From contig JAHLWJ010000227.1 in the NCBI GenBank assembly GCA_019057975.1, positions 1 to 7,144 of the forward strand: a DNA stretch of 7,144 bases, written 5' to 3'. The notes under the pieces were generated by a model. The model saw nothing but the letters and a program-made list of their open reading frames with translations. It was not told the DNA's origin and did no database searches. The DNA is from Promethearchaeota archaeon. Its GTDB lineage: Archaea; Asgardarchaeota; Lokiarchaeia; Sigynarchaeales; SOKP01. Made by a program: the position numbers and the translations under genes. Below are positions 6,456 to 7,144 of the stretch, piece after piece (the first letter of the stretch is position 1; each line of letters begins with the position of its first letter).

Positions 6456-6680
6456 TTAAGCTTTGATTCTTTGGGGTTTGCTATAATTTTTTAAGTCGTT
6501 GTCTCGATGGTAGTTGAACTGCTTAGTTTTCCGCTCCCGCAAGATTTCGTTAACTAAAGAAGCAGCACCGCCTTTTAAAAACAACCTAACGTATTTCTGC
6601 TCGTTTACGCTAATACTTAGAGACTGAAGGAACTCAGGGTGCCGATAATTCTGCCACTTGACGTTTCGCAATTTTTTCAC
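6456..6680 (-). CDS. Small basic unknown protein with its own ribosome binding site
   Basis: 74 residues from GTG at 6680: MKKLRNVKWQNYRHPEFLQ, then SLSISVNEQKYVRLFLKGGA and a basic tail ending KPQRIKA. The GTG start is chosen because GAGGT (6692-6688) precedes it by seven bases and because the codons upstream in this frame overlap another coding frame that ends in TAG at 6686. A longer reading from TTG at 6743 would therefore be mostly shadow. The high content of Lys and Arg suggests nucleic-acid binding. Codons such as CGG, GTC, CAG and GAG are more GC-rich than in metK, suggesting a different origin. No family is recognised. Confidence 0.55.
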   Translation of the reverse strand: MKKLRNVKWQNYRHPEFLQSLSISVNEQKYVRLFLKGGAASLVNEILRERKTKQFNYHRDNDLKNYSKPQRIKA

Positions 6681-6685
6681 GCTAA

Positions 6686-6694
6686 CTACCTCTT
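6686..6694 (-). promoter_or_regulatory. Ribosome binding site AAGAGGT overlapping the upstream stop codon
   Basis: AAGAGGTAG on the minus strand holds both the Shine-Dalgarno core GAGGT for the GTG at 6680 and the TAG that ends the upstream frame. This arrangement means coupled translation. It is the clearest ribosome binding site in the window. Confidence 0.5.
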
Positions 6695-6973
6695 TTTTAA
6701 GTGTTTTTGAACCATAGAATCCCAATTGTCGGGAGAAAGGCAACCTACCGTTAAATAATCGTCTATCGAGCGAACTCTGTTATTTGGTTCTATATCGACG
6801 ATTAAACTTCTAATATCTTTTACTTTTATTTTTTGCACAACTTCAGGGGAATAAATTTCTTATCACCACTTTTACCTGTTAATTAGTTCGTATTTTTCTA
6901 TCTTTTTGTTAAGAGTATTTTTATCGCAAATACTGATGAGCTTATTTAAATAAAAAATAAAAAAAGTTAACAA
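6686..6973 (-). pseudogene. Small gene with a broken N-terminal half, possible helix-turn-helix protein
   Basis: The clean part runs from 6847 to TAG at 6686: PEVVQKIKVKDIRSLIVDIE, then PNNRVRSIDDYLTVGCLSPD and NWDSMVQKHLKKR. A GTG at 6838 could start it, giving 50 residues. Upstream protein-like sequence continues as LNKLISICDKNTLNKKIEKY ELINR, then KSGDKKFIP in another frame, joined if the T at 6874 is removed and one C is added to CCCC at 6849-6846. The composite, a short helix pair followed by KKFIPPEVVQKI, resembles excisionase/MerR-type helix-turn-helix proteins (..GxRxxxxEEVxxx), but this rests on a repaired reading. Codons such as CGC, TCG, ACG and GTC differ from those of metK. Confidence 0.4.
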
Positions 6974-6990
6974 AATAAAATATCTCTAAA

Positions 6991-7144
6991 CTAAATTTTA
7001 GTAAGCAAGAATTGCTTGAGCTGTTCTTTTGATTTTGCGAAGCCTTTGAAGTCTCCAAGTTGGTTCGGCAAGAAAATTTTATTCCTTACGTGATAGTGAG
7101 CTCTGGTTATATCAGTTCCGAGAGCTTCGAATATTTCAGAAAGA
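6991..7144 (-). CDS. C-terminal end of an unknown gene cut by the right edge
   Basis: An open frame enters at the edge and ends with TAG at 6993-6991, 50 residues: LSEIFEALGTDITRAHYHVR, then NKIFLPNQLGDFKGFAKSKE and QLKQFLLTKI. The even amino-acid composition and the GC-containing codons (GGC, CTC, CCG, GAC) in an AT-rich window support real coding. I recognise no family. It is probably the first visible gene of the same foreign-looking group as the two small genes that follow on this strand. Confidence 0.55.
   Translation of the reverse strand, partial: LSEIFEALGTDITRAHYHVRNKIFLPNQLGDFKGFAKSKEQLKQFLLTKI

Noticed and set aside
6681..6743. N-terminal extension of the 6456-6680 gene to TTG at 6743
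   Set aside because: The bases are better explained by the overlapping frame ending in TAG at 6686, and the GTG at 6680 has the ribosome binding site.

Overview
This is a strongly AT-rich window holding one housekeeping gene, a full-length metK (S-adenosylmethionine synthetase), among small, fast-evolving or broken genes of unknown function. The metK protein is of the bacterial type. Several genes show no Shine-Dalgarno site, and uncharacterised proteins with paired CxxC knuckles are frequent. This mix would fit an AT-rich uncultured archaeon (Asgard-like genomes come to mind) or an AT-rich bacterium. The window has no rRNA, tRNA or lineage marker that decides between them, so the host assignment is only a guess.

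Layout. 1-138, minus: the end of a frameshifted coding fragment that runs off the left edge. 139-406: AT-rich spacer with two small symmetric motifs. 407-2547, plus: a compact gene run made of an unknown protein split in two by an apparent one-base slip (407-981), a PD-(D/E)xK nuclease-like protein of the Mrr type (974-2143, overlapping the previous frame), and a small protein (2159-2458) followed in another frame by a C2H2-like zinc-finger remnant. This run is the best candidate here for an undescribed defence-type module. 2592-3758, minus: metK. 3820-3932: two copies of a 19-bp block around a 39-bp GC-richer segment. The complete copy reads, on the minus strand, like a type I/III CRISPR repeat ending in ATTGAAAT, so this looks like a one-spacer relic array. 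3929-4303, minus: unknown protein ending inside that repeat. 4638-5345, minus: protein with two zinc-ribbon-like Cys clusters. 5785-6304, minus: a second Cys-knuckle gene, broken by an in-frame TAA and a frameshift. 6456-7144, minus: three small coding segments with visibly more GC-rich codons and one clear Shine-Dalgarno site, probably of different origin.

Six separate places show apparent loss or gain of one base, most of them in short homopolymers, while metK, the nuclease gene and the two-zinc-ribbon gene are intact. This means either a decaying accessory region or uncorrected indels in the assembly, and read-level data would tell these apart. Functionally, metK stands alone. The nuclease with its partners, the CRISPR-like relic and the foreign-looking right end together suggest an accessory or defence-associated neighbourhood beside a core gene.
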